Source: Candidatus Omnitrophota bacterium (lineage in GTDB: Bacteria; Omnitrophota; Gorgyraeia; Tantalellales; Tantalellaceae). Taken from it: a stretch of 14,439 nucleotides of DNA. Position 1 is the first letter of the stretch; the number at the start of each line of letters is the position of its first letter. The translations under genes and the position numbers were made by a program. Positions 1-7,697 of this stretch are shown here, piece after piece. The DNA lies in assembly GCA_013204685.1 (NCBI GenBank), contig JABMSC010000056.1, forward strand, positions 1-14,439, in the 5' to 3' direction. The notes beneath the pieces are model-generated. The model was not told the origin of the DNA. It made no database searches and saw only the letters and a program-made list of their open reading frames with translations.

Positions 1-3000
1 CTATTACTTCGCGCAGCGCTTCAACTTCCGAAACCTTCTGCAATTCCGGGTCTGAGCTATCAAGGGCATCCAGAGCTGTCTTGGCCTGTTCATAGTTTTC
101 TTTTTCTATTTCTTCCTTTATTGGACGAATGAGCGCGGCGATCCTATCAGCCCTTCTTTGATTTTTTTTCTGAACCTCTATGGCCGCGGAAACCGCCATT
201 GCCTCTTCTTTGCGCACGTCTATCCGTTTCAGGCTTGGAACGTCATTTCCGGCGAGGTATATGAGGCCTACGCTCGTCAGGCTGTTTTGAGCCTCTGTGC
301 TGGCCTTTTCAAGCTCGTCTATTCTCTTGGATGTGGCCTGTTCTCCGGACGAGAGTAGATCCACTTTCGATTGGACTTCTCTGAGAAGTTTTACGGCTTC
401 TATTTCTGCGCGCAGAGCATCAACCTTAAATTCCTGCTGCGGTAGCGGGTATTCGTCAGGAAGGAGATCCAGGGCTGCGCCGGCCTTCTCATAGTCCTCT
501 GACTCCATATCTCTCTTTATGGAATCAATACGTGCAGTGATCTCTTTTATTCGCGCTTCTTCTTCCGCGGCTTCTTTGTCCGCTTGCGCTTCTGCGCGTG
601 CCTGTGCTTCCTCGGCTTTTTTGGCAGCTTTTTCACGGCGGGCCTCGAGATATCTGCCTATAGGGCCTCTGAGTCTTTTAGCCAGCCGGGTAAATACGGT
701 GAACGTGGCATCCGCTTCTGCCAGTTTTCCCAGAAGACGACCCTGCTTTTCTTCTAATTTAAGGATCTTGTCATTAAATTCGTCCGCGCGCGCCAGCTCT
801 ATGCCGTTGGCCCGGGCAACCTCTTCGGCGTTCCTGACCGCTTCTTTCGCTGTCTTGACTTCCTGGTGCAACCTCTTTCGCAAGGCCGCGATTGTTTCTA
901 ACTGGAGGAACACCGGAGCGTCTCCGATCTTCTCGCCCAGCTCATCCACATCCCTGACCTCGTCCGCTGCCTGTTCCAGGGCCGCTGATGCGATCTCCTC
1001 CGCTTCACGAACAGCCTTTTCGCTTTCTTTTGCTCTTCTGGCTTCTTTAGCCGCGTCGTCGTATTTCTTCCTTATATCACGATACTGAGGATCAGCGAGA
1101 ATGCGCCTGAACCTTCTAACCGGCGTGGTTTTGGTGCCATTTGTACCTTTGAGGGCTATGAGCTGGGCAAGTTTGTCCTTACCGTCTTCCGGGGTTTCAT
1201 CTATCTTGTCCTCTGCCCATTTTCGGTCCTTTGCTATCGCTGCTCTAGCGGCATCTTCGGCGGCTACCTTTTCAAGCCATTCTCCAGCTGCTGCTTCGTC
1301 CGCTTCTTTTTCTTTCGCTGCTGCTTCGATCCGCTTTTGCGCTTCCTCCGCTATCTCAATCAGAAACTCCTCTCTCTGACGATAAGCATCCTGGACTGCC
1401 GGCTCATCCGCCATCAGTCTGTCAAAACCGAAACGCTCCTCATAGGTGTCTCGATCCTCTACTTTGTCAATGCTTTCATGTTCCCCGAGCGCCGCAAGTG
1501 CCTCAATGTCGTCAGTCGCTTTTATTTTTTGGATCGCTTTATGTATCTCGGCATACCTTTCGGGATCTTTCTCCCATTCCGGCGCCTCTGCGGCAGGTTT
1601 TGCTTTAGCGATTGCCGCGGGCGCTTCTTCTTTGCGCTGTGCTCTTAACGCTTCTATTTCCGCGCGTAATTCGTCGGCTCTTTTTTTGTGCTGTTCGGCT
1701 TCTTCCAGACTTTTTTCCACTACGCCGCCGAAAACAGTCCTTGTGAAAGGGCCTGCGCCTTCTTCTTCCCGCTTCTCGCTTTCTTTTGCCTTTTCAGCTG
1801 CTTTCCTCATTTTTCGGGCAGCTTCTTCTTGTTCTTCAATTTCCCTCTTGAGCCCTTCTATTTCAAGACCGTCATCAGGCACTTCGAGCGTATCGGCGGT
1901 ATCTGCGGTAACTGGGGTAACTGGGGTAACTGGTTCACCTGAATCCAGCTCTTCAGCCTGACGCCGGTCCTTTTCCACCGCTTCTTTCCGTACACGCCGC
2001 AATTCTTGTAGTTTTTCCTTATCGAGCAGACTGGCAAAGGCTATTTGTGCCCTTGGACCGTATTCGTCGCCTGCAAAACCGGTGCCGATGGTAACGTCGG
2101 CCGAAACAGGCCGAAGTGTATTAGGAACTCCTATGCCCCAGACACGCATGCCATCATCATGAGAAAGCGGGTATATCTCAACTGACAGATACGCATCGGA
2201 AAGTTCCTGGCTTATTTCACCCCGGTCCAAAAGCATTTGTTTCAATTTTTCGGTTGCCGCGCCAAAAACTGAATCCGGTCTCACTCTTTTTCGTCCCGTT
2301 AAATCATCTTCGAACTGCGCCGCCTGCTCTTCGTCCAGATATCTGCGGGCGGCTTCTTCGGTTACTTCTATTTCCGCGTCAAGATCGGTAAGAATATCTT
2401 TGGCTACTTCGGCGTCACCGTTTATCTGCGCCGCAGCGGCCATGATCCACCGGGCCTCAAAAGGCGTAAACTCTTCACTCTCCACCGGATCTATGCTTTG
2501 AACCTTTGTCAGTAAACTGATCACTTTTGCCCGTATGGCCGCTTTTTGCGCCTTTTCCGCTTCGAACTGGTCCCATCCAAGTCTCACTTTATCGGCAGCG
2601 GCGACTTTCGATCTTGCATCGGATATCGCCGTCTGAACATCCGCAATGTCAAACAGCTTATACCCTTCGGGGGATTCATACTTTAGCTCTTTTATTCTCG
2701 CCTCAAACGCGGAAAGATCATCCATCCCGGCAAGAGCTTCTATGTCCCTTATCAGATAGCTTCTAGCAGTTTCGATTTCTATGTCTATTTTTTCTTTTTG
2801 CGCCTGTTCTGCTTCGAGCGCCGCGGTCTGTTTCGGGACTATCAAGCCGGCGAACTCATCTTCGCTTAGACTACCAAGTTCGGTAAGTGTGAGTTCTTCG
2901 GCAAGATAGTCATCTTGCCCCCGGTCTCTCATGTCTTTATTAAAAGCGCGTATGGCGCCTAACCGTGCCGCTGCCAGCTGGCTAAGCTTGTCCGCCGTCT

Positions 3001-6000
3001 CTTTCGCTTCTTCCGCGGACCGTTTAAGTTCCGCCTGATCTGCCTGTCTCCTGAGCTTGTCAAGATCTTTGATGCCCTTATGCTTTGTTTTAGCCAGAGC
3101 CAGTAATTTATTCTCCGCTTCCTCCGCGCAGAAGCCGGACAGTCGTCCTAAACTCATGCTGAGATTTTTTGGGGTTACCGGTATAAGATATTCCGCGGAA
3201 ACAGCTTCGTCTTCGCCTACCAACTCCATCCTTCTGGCCTCTTCAAGGATTAGACCGTTAAACTGGTTGATCTCTTCTATCCTGCTCTCCAGCTCATCTG
3301 AGCTTTTGACAAGAAGAGAAATGCCTTCGCCGGCTGCTGGGTCCAACCCTACACTTCTGACTATTTCTACTCTTTTCGGCAAATCTATCTCGAGCTTCGC
3401 CGAGGGAATCCTGAGAAGCGAGATGCCCCTGAGTTCAACCTCTGGAAGCCTGGGAATGGAAATATCCGCTTCCGGATCAGAGTCTATTCCTATATTATTG
3501 GCCCTTATAACCGCTAATCTGGCATCGATCTCCTCCGGTGTAACGTTAAGAAGGAAAAATCCCCTTCCTTTATATATATTGATCCCTCTATCCCTGATAG
3601 CCCTGACCTGCGTTCTTACGGCACTGTCTTCCACGGGTATTCTGAGGAGCGGTATGCCTTCTCCCCTGTAGACATCAACGTCCAGACCGTCCTCATCTGC
3701 TATAAGGCGGATCCTGTCCTTGAGGGTCCCTGTGTTGAGTTTTTCCTCATCCATCAGGCGTTTTGCCCACGCCGGAGCCTTATCTGATGTATCTATCTCC
3801 AGCGCTTCAAGGATCTCGGCGTTAGTCTGTGCTTTTTCAACGCGTATCCTGACCTCTTCACGGGCCAGGTGCCTGTAACTGTCTTCTACTTTACCCGCGA
3901 AATTTTCATCGCTTATATTCTCACTGAGAACAATCCTGTGACTGGAGGTCCTTTTTTCGGCCAGAAATTCCATATCGGCGTCTGCGCCTGATATATAGGT
4001 AAGATACCAGTTAATATTGGGCAGACTGCTCGCGCCGGGTTCATCTTTGTCACCTAATGAACAATGTTCCGCGGCTTTTTCCGGATCGAATACATCTTTT
4101 TTGGTGACCCTTACGACTCTGCCTTTTTCGATCGCTTTTTTGACCCTGTCTGCGAATTTTTTAAGTTCGGTCTCTATTCTTTTATCCCTTGCCAGAACAG
4201 CATCTATTGCGGCAGCCTTATCGGATATTGATGCGTCACCTGCGATCTCTTTTATCTCCACAGCTGCATCTCTTATCTTTTTCTCGTGATTGTATTTTTC
4301 CCTCGCCCTGATAAGTATCTCGTCAAAGTTCTTTGCGTCTATACCGTTGGGGTTCTTACTGCTCATGATCCAGAGAAGCGCTTCCTGCACGCCCTCATCC
4401 AGAAGAACAAAGTCATGTATGTTACGCGCTATTGTGGCAAACTCTTCTGCCTTACGTTGATCGCTGCTTTTCGCCTCTTCCGCGCCAAGCAATTGATGTC
4501 TTGTCTCGTGGTTGATCACCCAGGCAAGAGCCGCCAGATACTCTTCTTTGGTCCAGGGACGGGTTTTTGTCCGTCTTTTATTCATGGCCGTTTGAACGGC
4601 ATCTACAAGACGCGCGTCAAGTTCCACCAAACTATCATCAACGTTTATATGCATGGCTCTTTGCTGGCCGCTTCTTCCGCCTTTGAGGTCGACATTTGTA
4701 CCCTTTTTAAAGCTTATGGCGTTAGGCATTGATGACGCCTCCGCCAGTACTATCCTAAGTTCTGTCTTTTTAGCGTCGGCTGCCCTGATCTCGCCGGCAT
4801 CAGGAAGTTTTCCTTTTTCATCAACCACAAGCGGAACATCGACCACGACCTTTCCCTTGCCTTTTGCATCTTCTACCACGATCTGGGATGATTCAGTCTC
4901 TGTGGGTTGTCCCGCAGGCGCGGTCAGTTTCTCCGCGATCATCCTGACCACCCTTTTGACCTTAACGGGATCTTCTTCTTCCGGATCCAGTATGCCTCTT
5001 CCTCTCAGTCTCGCAGAAACCTTTCTCGCAAATTTATCACTTCGCAGCTTTGGATCCCTGCCTTTTTTCATGATCCTCGCTACAAACTCGTCAGCAATAC
5101 TCTGCAGCTTAGCATCTATATCGTCCACTCTTGCCATTGTCCCGGCCTCATCCGTTTCACCGAACTTATTGATCTGTGTCATTTCTTCTATATAAGCGGC
5201 CATTTCCCCTCTCTCTTTTGAAGTAGGCTTCTTAAATCTAGTAATTTCTCCTTCTTTCACAGCAACTACCAGGTCCGTCCCATCTCCCTCTAAAGCATCC
5301 CGATCTCCCGCTAAAGCACCCCGAGCTGTCTTTTTTGTATACGTCCCGCTGGTAATATCCGTAAAAACTTCTGGACGGGCAAAGTTCGCTCTTTCGTCCT
5401 CTGACATCTCAGAAAAGTCCGCATCGTATCTATCGGCCCAGACCGACACAAAGCTCCGCGCACTTCTCTCCCCGTGTTCCAGAACAGCTTCCGCCGCACT
5501 CCTGAAAATTGTCGTGCGAAGCATGTCCGGGTTCTTATCCATCTGCTGGTACATACTTTCCGCGGCGATCTCATATTTTCCGGCTTCAAGTATCTTCTGG
5601 TATGGCTGTTTTTTATTCGTAAGGATCGCTACGTAGGGCCTTTCTTCGCCGCTTTCGAATTTCGGGACAACGACGAGATAAGACAGCTTTTTGCTGCGCA
5701 TAAGTTCCGTAAGACCCCTGGTGTGATATCCGCCGGTAATAAGAGCCGCTACGTGTTTGCCTTCTTCTCTCATCCTTTTTACGGTATTTGATATCATCTC
5801 GTTGTTCCTGGCCTCGGCCTGTGCGTAAAACTTAAGCGCCGCGCCGGCTTCACCAAAAACCTTACCGAGATCGTAACCACCCTTTATCTGAACACCGTAC
5901 TTTTTGCAGTTATTTCTTATAAAAGACGCCGTTTCATCCGCCTTAAAGTCAGCGATGTGTCCGGCGACATAGTCCGCTTCGCCGTTAGTAACCTCTACGG

Positions 6001-7279
6001 CATAAAGCTGTTTTAAGAGACGTGCCATTTTAGTTATAGCGTAAAGTCCCCTTTCATCATCGTTACGATAAAGATCCCCTCTTATCCTGTCCTCGAAACT
6101 TTCCATTTCATGGTAAAGAGTGAAGATCCCCACTGACTCATAAACCGAAACGTATCTGGTAAATTTAATGAGGTTTGCATACCCTTCCGAAGGCACTCCA
6201 TGTTTATCCGCGAGGGAGGTAAGATAAGCGTGAAAATCCGCCTGTGATATCTTGTTCTGCTTGAAGGCAAGTGACTTAAGTACCAGGGTCTCAAGTTCTG
6301 CCTTTTTCATCATATCCGAAAGCTCGCCGATAAGCCTGCGTCTCTCTATGTTGGCTTCGGCGAAGTTTATGGAATCTTCCAGTTCTACCGACTGGAGAAG
6401 TTTTTCAAGTTCGGTATATTCAGAAAAGTCTATTTTGTGTTTTTCCGAAAGTTTTTGTATATATGACCAGTAGTCCTTGAAGCTCAATTCCCCTTTTCTG
6501 TGAAGCGCGCATCTGGAGTTCAGCTCTTTGAGGTCACTTGAGCATGCCTTTTCTTCCAGCGCTTCAAGTTCCGTTAAAAGCGCCGATATGTTACCCAGGC
6601 GCACGGCCTGTTCGGCGGCAACTTCCCTGAAACTCTCAAGGTTTGCCTGGTACAATTCGTCATTTTCAATACCATAAAGTTTGATATCCTTATTATCAGT
6701 AATAGTCGCAAAAAATTCACCCGCGCCCATATAACCTTCGACCATGAACGATTCGGCGACGCTGTCCCTGACCTTTTTATCCGGAAAGCTTTTCAGGATA
6801 GACGTGTTGACAGGTCCGGTTGCGCCCTCTATGGCGATCAGGTCAAGATCATAATTTGTCACAAGTGAATCAAGAAGGTTTGCGATCGAATACTGCGCTG
6901 AAAGCGATGCGTGAGCGTCCTGAATGTTTATTATAGTTTCATCGCCGCCGTTGATGAGGGCTTCCTGCGTATCGGCAATATCATGGGGTATTTCGAGTCC
7001 CTTGGTGTCAACTTTATCCTGATATGCAATGTCGATTGGTTGCGCCTGTGCCCAGACCGGGTGTCCGTTCTGGGACCAGCCGAGCTGTTGGTGGAAAAAG
7101 ATCAGCGCAAGAGTGAGACTGACACATTTAATAAAAAAGGCATGGCGCTTTTTCCAGTCAGCCATGCCGTATTGAGAATCATCGTGATCCTCTTTAAAAA
7201 TTTTTCCGTCTCTGATAAAGCTATTACGATCTTTCGAATAGCCTTCCCCGGAGATACCATTATTAAATATCTTCATCAT
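1..7279 (-). CDS. Giant secreted multidomain protein, 3' end beyond window
   Basis: The frame is open from ATG at 7279 to the window edge: 2426 codons, no stop. A perfectly placed AGGAAGG lies upstream; a second ATG at 7276 has slightly better spacing, so the start could be either. Order of parts: signal peptide (about 1-79); a TraB/ChaN/erythromycin-esterase-like region (about 116-545); a linker with a 21-bp tandem duplication (653-666); a region with HETRH at 924-928; a fourfold LLRIP-type repeat (1191-1340); then to the end mostly K/E/A-rich helix and probable coiled coil, with a small globular island (about 1665-1755), a PVT linker near 1783 and two 44-residue repeats (2250-2293, 2383-2426). 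It is probably exported and acts in the periplasm, at the envelope or outside. I cannot assign a function to the whole. Giant ORFs of this kind are known in Omnitrophota. The long plus-strand frames opposite it are shadows caused by its codon bias. Confidence 0.93.
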   Translation of the reverse strand, partial: MMKIFNNGISGEGYSKDRNSFIRDGKIFKEDHDDSQYGMADWKKRHAFFIKCVSLTLALIFFHQQLGWSQNGHPVWAQAQPIDIAYQDKVDTKGLEIPHDIADTQEALINGGDETIINIQDAHASLSAQYSIANLLDSLVTNYDLDLIAIEGATGPVNTSILKSFPDKKVRDSVAESFMVEGYMGAGEFFATITDNKDIKLYGIENDELYQANLESFREVAAEQAVRLGNISALLTELEALEEKACSSDLKELNSRCALHRKGELSFKDYWSYIQKLSEKHKIDFSEYTELEKLLQSVELEDSINFAEANIERRRLIGELSDMMKKAELETLVLKSLAFKQNKISQADFHAYLTSLADKHGVPSEGYANLIKFTRYVSVYESVGIFTLYHEMESFEDRIRGDLYRNDDERGLYAITKMARLLKQLYAVEVTNGEADYVAGHIADFKADETASFIRNNCKKYGVQIKGGYDLGKVFGEAGAALKFYAQAEARNNEMISNTVKRMREEGKHVAALITGGYHTRGLTELMRSKKLSYLVVVPKFESGEERPYVAILTNKKQPYQKILEAGKYEIAAESMYQQMDKNPDMLRTTIFRSAAEAVLEHGERSARSFVSVWADRYDADFSEMSEDERANFARPEVFTDITSGTYTKKTARGALAGDRDALEGDGTDLVVAVKEGEITRFKKPTSKERGEMAAYIEEMTQINKFGETDEAGTMARVDDIDAKLQSIADEFVARIMKKGRDPKLRSDKFARKVSARLRGRGILDPEEEDPVKVKRVVRMIAEKLTAPAGQPTETESSQIVVEDAKGKGKVVVDVPLVVDEKGKLPDAGEIRAADAKKTELRIVLAEASSMPNAISFKKGTNVDLKGGRSGQQRAMHINVDDSLVELDARLVDAVQTAMNKRRTKTRPWTKEEYLAALAWVINHETRHQLLGAEEAKSSDQRKAEEFATIARNIHDFVLLDEGVQEALLWIMSSKNPNGIDAKNFDEILIRAREKYNHEKKIRDAAVEIKEIAGDASISDKAAAIDAVLARDKRIETELKKFADRVKKAIEKGRVVRVTKKDVFDPEKAAEHCSLGDKDEPGASSLPNINWYLTYISGADADMEFLAEKRTSSHRIVLSENISDENFAGKVEDSYRHLAREEVRIRVEKAQTNAEILEALEIDTSDKAPAWAKRLMDEEKLNTGTLKDRIRLIADEDGLDVDVYRGEGIPLLRIPVEDSAVRTQVRAIRDRGINIYKGRGFFLLNVTPEEIDARLAVIRANNIGIDSDPEADISIPRLPEVELRGISLLRIPSAKLEIDLPKRVEIVRSVGLDPAAGEGISLLVKSSDELESRIEEINQFNGLILEEARRMELVGEDEAVSAEYLIPVTPKNLSMSLGRLSGFCAEEAENKLLALAKTKHKGIKDLDKLRRQADQAELKRSAEEAKETADKLSQLAAARLGAIRAFNKDMRDRGQDDYLAEELTLTELGSLSEDEFAGLIVPKQTAALEAEQAQKEKIDIEIETARSYLIRDIEALAGMDDLSAFEARIKELKYESPEGYKLFDIADVQTAISDARSKVAAADKVRLGWDQFEAEKAQKAAIRAKVISLLTKVQSIDPVESEEFTPFEARWIMAAAAQINGDAEVAKDILTDLDAEIEVTEEAARRYLDEEQAAQFEDDLTGRKRVRPDSVFGAATEKLKQMLLDRGEISQELSDAYLSVEIYPLSHDDGMRVWGIGVPNTLRPVSADVTIGTGFAGDEYGPRAQIAFASLLDKEKLQELRRVRKEAVEKDRRQAEELDSGEPVTPVTPVTADTADTLEVPDDGLEIEGLKREIEEQEEAARKMRKAAEKAKESEKREEEGAGPFTRTVFGGVVEKSLEEAEQHKKRADELRAEIEALRAQRKEEAPAAIAKAKPAAEAPEWEKDPERYAEIHKAIQKIKATDDIEALAALGEHESIDKVEDRDTYEERFGFDRLMADEPAVQDAYRQREEFLIEIAEEAQKRIEAAAKEKEADEAAAGEWLEKVAAEDAARAAIAKDRKWAEDKIDETPEDGKDKLAQLIALKGTNGTKTTPVRRFRRILADPQYRDIRKKYDDAAKEARRAKESEKAVREAEEIASAALEQAADEVRDVDELGEKIGDAPVFLQLETIAALRKRLHQEVKTAKEAVRNAEEVARANGIELARADEFNDKILKLEEKQGRLLGKLAEADATFTVFTRLAKRLRGPIGRYLEARREKAAKKAEEAQARAEAQADKEAAEEEARIKEITARIDSIKRDMESEDYEKAGAALDLLPDEYPLPQQEFKVDALRAEIEAVKLLREVQSKVDLLSSGEQATSKRIDELEKASTEAQNSLTSVGLIYLAGNDVPSLKRIDVRKEEAMAVSAAIEVQKKNQRRADRIAALIRPIKEEIEKENYEQAKTALDALDSSDPELQKVSEVEALREVI
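2..133 (-). repeat. 44-residue internal repeat of giant protein, copy 2
   Basis: Residues 2383-2426, ending at the window edge. It lies exactly 133 residues after copy 1 and carries the same YEQA..ALDAL core and ALRxxI end. Further copies may follow beyond the edge. Confidence 0.75.
401..532 (-). repeat. 44-residue internal repeat of giant protein, copy 1
   Basis: Residues 2250-2293 align without gaps to residues 2383-2426, with 19 of 44 identical by hand count. Shared positions include I-K, E, E, YE, A, ALD, L, P, Q, V, ALR and a final I. The YExA..ALD core looks like a TPR-type helical hairpin, but this is only a resemblance. Confidence 0.75.
1907..1933 (-). repeat. Three perfect 9-bp tandem repeats encoding (PVT)3
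   Basis: The unit GGTAACTGG (plus strand) is repeated three times without change and is read in the giant frame as Pro-Val-Thr three times, followed by ADTADT. This is a proline/threonine linker between the globular island (about residues 1665-1755) and the next coiled-coil stretch. Perfect units imply slippage-prone, recent expansion; copy changes would keep the frame. Confidence 0.9.
3260..3709 (-). repeat. Fourfold degenerate LLRIP-type protein repeat in giant gene
   Basis: Residues about 1191-1340 hold four related units of some 33-50 residues. Each has a glycine turn and a strand: GIPLLRIPVEDS, GRGFFLLNVTPEEI, GISLLRIPSAKLEI and GISLLVKSSDELES. Each strand is followed by a charged helix ending near RAI, AVI, EIV or EEI and then a G(L/I)(D/N) turn. 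The pattern suggests a small alpha/beta repeat. No named repeat family was recognised. Confidence 0.6.
4355..4762 (-). other. HExxH zinc-metallopeptidase-like region of giant protein
   Basis: Residues about 840-975. His924-Glu925-Thr-Arg-His928 sits in a helix (ALAWVINHETRHQLLG), the classic HExxH zinc site. Upstream are strand-like ELRIVLAEAS and MHINVDD. Downstream, AEEFA (Glu945/Glu946, 17-18 residues after His928) or DEGVQEA (961-967) could give a third ligand as in gluzincins. HExxH occurs by chance in long charged proteins, but the hydrophobic helix and flanking strands argue for a folded domain. No peptidase family could be named. Confidence 0.45.
5282..5323 (-). repeat. 21-bp tandem duplication inside the giant gene
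   Basis: Two adjacent 21-base units, 5282-5302 and 5303-5323, differ at two positions. Both keep the giant reading frame and encode GALAGDRDALEGDG at residues 653-666. They sit in a low-complexity stretch just after the N-terminal domain, so they look like a recent linker duplication rather than a functional element. Confidence 0.85.
5645..6934 (-). other. N-terminal domain of giant protein, TraB/ChaN/Ere-like fold (putative)
   Basis: Residues about 116-545 contain a beta-strand ending in a histidine motif (INIQDAH, His123), a second strand with an acidic motif (LIAIEG, Glu151), a later strand YGIEND, a long helical middle, and a C-terminal strand ending in GGYH (ITGGYH, His519) followed by a helix and the strand LVVVPKF. 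Early His, early Glu on a strand, and a late glycine-glycine-x-His strand is the arrangement known for TraB/PrgY/GumN, ChaN and erythromycin-esterase-like proteins, which use such residues for metal binding or hydrolysis. The family link is inferred from motif order only. Substrate is unknown. Confidence 0.45.
7043..7279 (-). other. Signal peptide with long charged n-region (giant protein residues 1-79)
   Basis: The first 46 residues are polar and charged, ending in DWKKRH. A hydrophobic stretch follows (about 47-66, AFFIKCVSLTLALIFF), then a polar segment ending VWAQAQ. Ala77-Gln78-Ala79 fits the AxA rule of signal peptidase I, so cleavage after residue 79 is likely. The n-region is much longer than in ordinary Sec signals, so an uncleaved membrane anchor is the alternative. 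Confidence 0.7.
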
Positions 7280-7282
7280 CAA

Positions 7283-7289
7283 CCTTCCT
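7283..7289 (-). promoter_or_regulatory. Ribosome binding site of the giant gene
   Basis: AGGAAGG on the minus strand is followed by TTG and two adjacent ATG codons. Spacing is 3 bases to the ATG at 7279 and 6 to the ATG at 7276; the TTG at 7282-7280 is too close to serve. The site supports translation starting at one of the two ATGs and is the clearest Shine-Dalgarno in the window. Confidence 0.75.
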
Positions 7290-7334
7290 GTATTTTGATT
7301 TGTTTCACCCTTTATATTTTCTTAACCCATGTCT

Positions 7335-7362
7335 AGTATACCATATTACTGGAGAAGGTCAA
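7335..7362 (-). promoter_or_regulatory. Sigma70-type promoter of the giant gene, extended -10
   Basis: On the minus strand TTGACC (-35, 7362-7357) is followed after 16 bases by TATACT (-10, 7340-7335), preceded by TG one base upstream of the hexamer, an extended -10. Transcription would start near 7328, giving a leader of about 50 bases before the start codon. Consensus match only; no activator site seen. Confidence 0.65.
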
Positions 7363-7621
7363 TGCCTATTGTACTAACTTTTTTGTAACTTAACACTAGA
7401 GTGTTTTTTGTCCGTGTCCAGAAATATACTAGAATTTATAGCGCTTTTTGCATTATATAATTTGGATCTTTATAGGGCTGGATACATTGCAAATATTTCA
7501 CGCTATTATGTTTCTTAACCATAACACTATATCATAGATGAGCGTAATAGGAAATAACTTTATCCTCACTTTTTCATTTCTAACACATGGGGCATTTTGA
7601 GAATGGATTACGGGGACGTGT

Positions 7622-7654
7622 CCCGTTATAAATTTCTTTGAGATTTGTAACGGG
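7622..7654. repeat. Intergenic hairpin repeat, copy A
   Basis: A 33-base imperfect palindrome: CCCGTTATAAATTTC, loop TTT, GAGATTTGTAACGGG. It folds as a 15-pair stem with two G-T wobbles. It lies just downstream of RND 1 and has near-identical relatives at 11089 and 11136. No U-run follows on the transcribed strand, so it may be a BIME/REP-like element or an mRNA 3' stabiliser rather than a terminator. Confidence 0.85.
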
Positions 7655-7697
7655 ACGTGACCCTCGGGGGCACACCTGTTGAATCGCGTGTGCAGCA

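Larger units (their letters stand above)
7280..7697. other. AT-rich intergenic region between RND 1 and the giant gene
   Basis: No gene is supported here. It holds hairpin repeat copy A about 44 bases after the RND 1 stop, the motif GGGACGTG on both sides of that hairpin (7613-7620 and 7652-7659), and the promoter and ribosome binding site of the giant gene. No intrinsic terminator with a U-run is evident for RND 1. The short inverted repeat ACACT..AGTGT at 7393-7404 has too short a stem and loop to count. Confidence 0.8.

Noticed and set aside
519..1088. Long serine/alanine-rich plus-strand frames opposite the giant gene (also 1446-1961, 3057-3671, 4653-5195)
   Set aside because: They are antisense to a 2426-codon open frame with clear protein features. 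Their Ser/Ala/Leu-rich composition is what GAA, AAG, GCG-type codons give when read backwards, and no domain or ribosome binding site is seen.
7393..7410. Inverted repeat ACACT..AGTGT followed by a T-run on the plus strand
   Set aside because: A five-pair stem with a two-base loop cannot form a stable terminator, and no plus-strand gene ends there.
7622..7654. Intrinsic terminator for RND 1
   Set aside because: The stem is strong but no run of U follows on the transcribed strand, and the same element recurs elsewhere, so it is listed as a repeat; a role in 3' end formation is not excluded.
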